A stretch of 64,000 nucleotides of DNA from an uncultured bacterium. Lineage in GTDB: Bacteria > Cyanobacteriota > Vampirovibrionia > Gastranaerophilales > Gastranaerophilaceae. The notes under the pieces are model-generated. The model saw only the letters and a program-made list of their open reading frames with translations, was not told the DNA's origin and did not search any database. Location: positions 1-64,000 of the forward strand of contig CASGEL010000014.1 in NCBI GenBank assembly GCA_949300485.1, read 5' to 3'. A program made the translations under genes and the position numbers. Positions 60,744 to 64,000 of the stretch are shown piece after piece (within the stretch, counting starts at the first letter, position 1; each line of letters opens with the position of its first letter).

Positions 60744-60818
60744 TATTTTATAAAATCCCCAGATTTAATAAAATAAGGTAGAAAAAAGACTCAATTAAAA
60801 GTAGAAAAGGAGAAAAAA

Positions 60819-61175
60819 ATGAACGTTACAAGAATTGCATTTACCGGCAGAGAAACAATGTTAACTAGAGGAATAAATGAAGCTGCGTCTAAAACTCAAG
60901 ATTTTGTTAAAGCAAGTAAAATCTTCTCACCTGCAGAAGTTAAAGCAGTAGAAGAAGAAATTGCTAAAGCAAAAGAAAGTGATTTTACTTTAAAAGTTAT
61001 AGATGAAGCATTTAATTCAAAATCAACATATACAAGTCCATTCGCTCCAACTGCGGCAAAAAAAGAAGTTGCTATGACTCAAGCGCAGAGAAATAACTAT
61101 AACTGGTTACTATCACATGGTACTCCTGCAGAAGAAGCAGAAGCTGCAAGTATGCACATTGATATCAATGTTTAA
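60819..61175 (+). CDS. 118-residue hypothetical protein with N-terminal AFTGR motif
   Basis: A soluble 118-residue protein. The start MNVTRIAFTGRETM resembles the N-terminal [ST/L]F[GKT]-basic motif of the proteins at 26994 and 37986; the rest is mainly helical (SPAEVKAVEEEIAKAKE, TPAEEAEAASMHID). No signal peptide or membrane helix. SD AAAAGGAG is 6-7 nt upstream. The last 11 bases overlap nnrD on the other strand. Function unknown; I take it as one of a lineage-specific set. Confidence 0.72.
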   Translation: MNVTRIAFTGRETMLTRGINEAASKTQDFVKASKIFSPAEVKAVEEEIAKAKESDFTLKVIDEAFNSKSTYTSPFAPTAAKKEVAMTQAQRNNYNWLLSHGTPAEEAEAASMHIDINV

Positions 61176-61995
61176 TTTCAGTTTGTAAATATTTTATAGC
61201 ATTAGGAATAAAGCTTATCAGATCTTCAGCCATTACTGAATATTCGGTAAGCTTTTCCTTTGCAAAATCTCCACTAAGTCCATGCAAATAGACTCCCAAT
61301 GAAGCTGCCTCAAATATATCCATTCCCTGTGCAACAAGTCCAGATATCATGCCAGTTAATACATCTCCGGAACCGGCCTTTGCCATAGAATTATTACCTG
61401 TTGTATTTATATATTTACACCCATCGGGAGCTACTACAACCGTTCTATGAGATTTTAAAACAGTAACAGAATTATATTTCTTAGAAATCTCAACAGCTGA
61501 AGCCTCAAAATTATTCAAAATATCATCTAAAGAACAGTCCAGTAATCGTGAAGCTTCTTTTGGATGCGGGGTAAATACCAAGCTATTGAAACCTTTTGAT
61601 AAAAAAATTTCCTGATGCTTTGATAAAATATTTAATCCGTCAGCATCTATCACCAGCGGAACGTCTTTAGCCAAAGACAAAATTGTTCTATTAAATATTT
61701 CCACTGCCTGCTTATCTTGAGATAATCCGCAGCCTAATTCTACAACATCAGCCTGAGAGAGATTTAACTCTAAATCTCTCAGCGGAACAAAAACAATATT
61801 CTGAGTTTGCGCTGCAACAGCATCAATTACTCTTTCAGTTGAACACAAAAAGCAGTATCCACAGCCTATTTTTAGGGCAGAAACACTTGATAAATATGCC
61901 GCACCCGGCATATAATCAGAACCTGCAATATTTATAACCCTGCCATAAGATGCTTTATTAGAATTTTCAAAACGTTTAGGTAATTTAAAGTCCAT
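61165..61995 (-). CDS. nnrD: ADP-dependent NAD(P)H-hydrate dehydratase
   Basis: A 276-residue ribokinase-like enzyme that repairs the hydrated form of NAD(P)H. It has GRVINIAGSDYMPGAAYLS at the N-terminus, FTPHPKEASRLL, and the nucleotide and catalytic region NSMAKAGSGDVLTGMISG (Asp in GSGD). It is the single-domain form without the NnrE epimerase half. It overlaps trmL by 11 bases, and its stop overlaps the convergent 118-residue gene. Confidence 0.92.
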   Translation of the reverse strand: MDFKLPKRFENSNKASYGRVINIAGSDYMPGAAYLSSVSALKIGCGYCFLCSTERVIDAVAAQTQNIVFVPLRDLELNLSQADVVELGCGLSQDKQAVEIFNRTILSLAKDVPLVIDADGLNILSKHQEIFLSKGFNSLVFTPHPKEASRLLDCSLDDILNNFEASAVEISKKYNSVTVLKSHRTVVVAPDGCKYINTTGNNSMAKAGSGDVLTGMISGLVAQGMDIFEAASLGVYLHGLSGDFAKEKLTEYSVMAEDLISFIPNAIKYLQTEIKH

Positions 61996-62434
61996 TTTGT
62001 CTTATTGCCTCATAAGCTACAATAGCTACTGAATTTGATAAATTTAAACTGCGTTGACCCTCTTTCATAGGTATAGTTCTAGCATGGGAATCTTTCACGT
62101 ATTTATCAGGCAAACCTCGCGTTTCCGGCCCAAATACAATGAAATCACCATCTTTAAATTCGATATCAGTATATAATTTATCAGTCTTTGTTGTTAAATA
62201 ATAAAATGTACCATCAGGAAATTCATTATACAACTCGTCCATAGAATCAAGTTTATGTAAATCTACACTATCCCAATAATCAAGTCCTGCACGTTTTGTA
62301 TACTTGCTGCTTAAAGAAAAACCCAACTTCCCGACCAAATACAAACTTGCTCCGCAACAAGCACAAAGTCTTGCTATATTTCCGGTATTTTGCGGAATTT
62401 CAGGTTCATATAAAACAATATTTAACTTAGCCAT
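61985..62434 (-). CDS. trmL: tRNA (cytidine/uridine-34-2'-O)-methyltransferase
   Basis: A 149-residue SPOUT enzyme of the TrmL/CspR type that methylates the ribose of the wobble base in certain leucine tRNAs. Diagnostic segments are NIVLYEPEIPQNTGNIARLC, FGPETRGLPDKYV and SLNLSNSVAIVAYEA. Length is exactly that of the family. It is cotranscribed with nnrD (11-base overlap) and follows pgsA after 15 bases. Confidence 0.95.
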   Translation of the reverse strand: MAKLNIVLYEPEIPQNTGNIARLCACCGASLYLVGKLGFSLSSKYTKRAGLDYWDSVDLHKLDSMDELYNEFPDGTFYYLTTKTDKLYTDIEFKDGDFIVFGPETRGLPDKYVKDSHARTIPMKEGQRSLNLSNSVAIVAYEAIRQNGL

Positions 62435-62449
62435 AATTAAGCAATATTC

Positions 62450-63067
62450 CTATTTTTCAAAGAGTTTTTTACATTCCATTACTACAGGCAAGCCCCTAAC
62501 AACACAGAATATAATAGCTATCCAGGCTAATACAATACCCACAGTATTTAACGCAGGTGTCCAGCTATAAACTTCCATTCCCGGAGTATTTGCAAGAATA
62601 ATAATTATAAATGCCATTACTTTTGCTACAGCATAAGAAATTCTCATAAAACGTGAAGCACATATGAACTTACCAAGCGGTGTAGACTGCATTGTCTTAT
62701 CCCCAAAAGCAGTAAAGCCTTTTGATAAAGCTACACTTCTTATACCGTCAGTAGTAAATGCTCTTGCTACACAAACAATAGGAAACATTGCATTTAATGC
62801 CTGATTTTCACCAGCCAAGTAACCAAGAACAGCAAAAGCTACCCAAAACGATACTTCTACAATTCTATCACCCATAATGTCTAATACTGAACCAAATTCA
62901 GATTCCTCATTGAACTTTCTTGCAACATAACCATCCAGTCCATCCAACGAAAACGCTATAATTGTTAAAACAAAAGATATAGCATAAGTCAAAGTAGTCG
63001 GGATAAATAATAAAAATACTGCAAGTAATGCAACAAATATTCTAAATATTGAAATAAAATTTGCCAT
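62450..63067 (-). CDS. pgsA: CDP-alcohol phosphatidyltransferase (PgsA-like)
   Basis: A 205-residue membrane enzyme that makes phosphatidylglycerol-phosphate from CDP-diacylglycerol and glycerol-3-phosphate. The family motif D-x2-D-G-x2-A-R-x8-G-x3-D-x3-D is complete (D42, D45, R50, D63, D67). The start MANFISIFRIFVALLA and six hydrophobic segments match PgsA. A CDP-alcohol enzyme of another substrate is possible. It is in a run with trmL and the Gfo/Idh gene. Confidence 0.9.
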   Translation of the reverse strand: MANFISIFRIFVALLAVFLLFIPTTLTYAISFVLTIIAFSLDGLDGYVARKFNEESEFGSVLDIMGDRIVEVSFWVAFAVLGYLAGENQALNAMFPIVCVARAFTTDGIRSVALSKGFTAFGDKTMQSTPLGKFICASRFMRISYAVAKVMAFIIIILANTPGMEVYSWTPALNTVGIVLAWIAIIFCVVRGLPVVMECKKLFEK

Positions 63068-63087
63068 AAATAACCTCTTTTACAAAA

Positions 63088-64000
63088 CTATATTTTTTTA
63101 GATCTTGATAGGGCAAAATCAACATTATCTAAATTTTTAGCTCTATCTCCAAGCATAATTTTTTCAGCCTCTTCTAAAATACTTACTACGATAAAACCAT
63201 TTTCGCCGTCAGACCTTGCTTTTTTACCTGTTTCACAACAACTGATAAAATGTTGGCACTCTAATTTTAACGGTTCTATTTCTAAATAATCCAACTGAAC
63301 ATTTTCAATTGTCCCAGCCTTATAATTATCATAAATTGTTAACTTATGTTCAGGAACAGTATCGTCCAATATTGCAGTAGCCTTTGTTCCTCTAACAAGA
63401 AGCTGAACATGTTTTCTCGGAGTAATCCAGCTGTCTGTAATATGAGCAATCGCTCCGCCTTCCATCAATATACCTATATGAGTAATATCCATAATATCAT
63501 TACCGTCAGAAGAACAACCGATAGCAGATATTACACGTTTAGGATTTTTACCTAAGACATAACTAATCATAGAAACATCATGTGGCGCCAAATCCCACAT
63601 TACACTACGATCATTTTTAAAATAATTTATATTTAATCTGTCGCTTTGAGCATAAACAATATCACCCAAAACGCCATCTTCTACAAGCATTTTTAATCTG
63701 TTAACAGCAGGATGATATAAAAGCAGATGTCCTACCATTAAAACTAAACCTTTACTGTCTGCTAAATCTGTCAAATCTCTTGCTTCTTGAGCAACTGTAG
63801 AAATAGGTTTTTCAACATATACGTGCTTTCCTGCTTCAAGCATTGCTTTCACGAATTTATAATGTGTATGACTCGGGGTAACTACAACAACACCTGTAAT
63901 TTCTTTACTGTTTAAAATATCATGAAAGTCCTTTGTCGTAGGAATACCCGGATATTGTTCTCTTACCTTTGCAAGATTTTCTTCATCCAAGTCACAAACC
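63088..64000 (-). CDS. Gfo/Idh/MocA-family oxidoreductase, 5' end outside the window
   Basis: A Rossmann-fold NAD(P)-dependent sugar or inositol-type dehydrogenase. The visible part starts ...VCDLDEENLAKVREQYPG, continues with VVVTPSHTHYKFV, the active-site lysine motif HVYVEKPIST and the C-terminal substrate half (APHDVSMISYVLG). The first beta-strand and the G-x-G-x-x-G are beyond the edge; the frame is open to base 64000. Such enzymes often serve LPS or glycan nucleotide-sugar synthesis, but the substrate cannot be read from sequence. It is 20 bases before pgsA. Confidence 0.88.
   Translation of the reverse strand, partial: VCDLDEENLAKVREQYPGIPTTKDFHDILNSKEITGVVVVTPSHTHYKFVKAMLEAGKHVYVEKPISTVAQEARDLTDLADSKGLVLMVGHLLLYHPAVNRLKMLVEDGVLGDIVYAQSDRLNINYFKNDRSVMWDLAPHDVSMISYVLGKNPKRVISAIGCSSDGNDIMDITHIGILMEGGAIAHITDSWITPRKHVQLLVRGTKATAILDDTVPEHKLTIYDNYKAGTIENVQLDYLEIEPLKLECQHFISCCETGKKARSDGENGFIVVSILEEAEKIMLGDRAKNLDNVDFALSRSKKI

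Overview
The window is a gene-dense, AT-rich chromosomal segment of a diderm (Gram-negative-type) bacterium. I saw no phage, insertion sequence, CRISPR array or rRNA. The outer envelope shows in an ExbB/ExbD/TonB cluster, an AsmA-type giant protein, KdsD and KdsC for the Kdo sugar of LPS, and an autotransporter. The response regulator at 59285-59989 carries the signature DDDIETIRVHIRHLR, which I recognise from cyanobacterial RpaA, yet no photosynthesis gene is present. Together with the low G+C, several lineage-type hypothetical families and the abundance of signal peptides, this suggests a non-photosynthetic relative of Cyanobacteria (Melainabacteria/Vampirovibrionia, probably a gut Gastranaerophilales). 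That placement is inference; no marker tree was run.

Layout. 0.25-1.4 kb: tRNA-Phe, infC (with a possible AUA start) and a 47-codon small ORF. 1.5-9 kb: envelope block with an exported TPR protein, a Dus enzyme, two tandem exported paralogues, TonB, ExbB and two ExbD. 9-10.1 kb: a frame-broken gene. 10.3-12.4 kb: nifU-nifS for Fe-S assembly. 12.6-21 kb: a repeat-containing exported protein, an AsmA-like protein, and the rqcH-rsmE-cca group. 21-29.3 kb: aspS, a zinc ribbon, a 30-aa membrane microprotein, mnmG, a formyltransferase, a membrane protein and mtaB. 29.3-32.1 kb: rpsE-rpmD-rplO-secY, a detached end of the spc operon with its own promoter and a structured leader. 32.4-39 kb: a leuC-type dehydratase, then a tight three-gene operon of two related membrane proteins and a GH13 enzyme. 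39-42 kb: kdsD-kdsC-queD-uppP. 42.3-46.4 kb: a frameshifted autotransporter. 46.7-52.4 kb: tatD-tlyA, polA and a DUF4013-like membrane protein. 52.5-56.4 kb: tig-clpP-clpX and rpsP behind a G+C-rich structured leader. 56.5-60.7 kb: an RpaA-like regulator directly upstream of a membrane-anchored SF2 helicase, and speH. 60.8-64 kb: a small lineage protein, nnrD, trmL, pgsA and an edge-truncated Gfo/Idh oxidoreductase.

How it works together. Much of the window is translation and tRNA maintenance (infC, aspS, dus, mnmG, mtaB, trmL, rsmE, tlyA, cca, rqcH, ribosomal proteins, secY), alongside envelope biogenesis and protein quality control. Two start modes coexist. Many genes have a good Shine-Dalgarno (SD) sequence. 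At least five others have a -10 box ending only 6-7 nt before the ATG and no SD, which predicts leaderless mRNAs. The points I would look at first are the GH13/membrane-protein operon, the regulator-helicase pair, the rpsP and rpsE leaders, the leaderless genes and the 30-aa microprotein.
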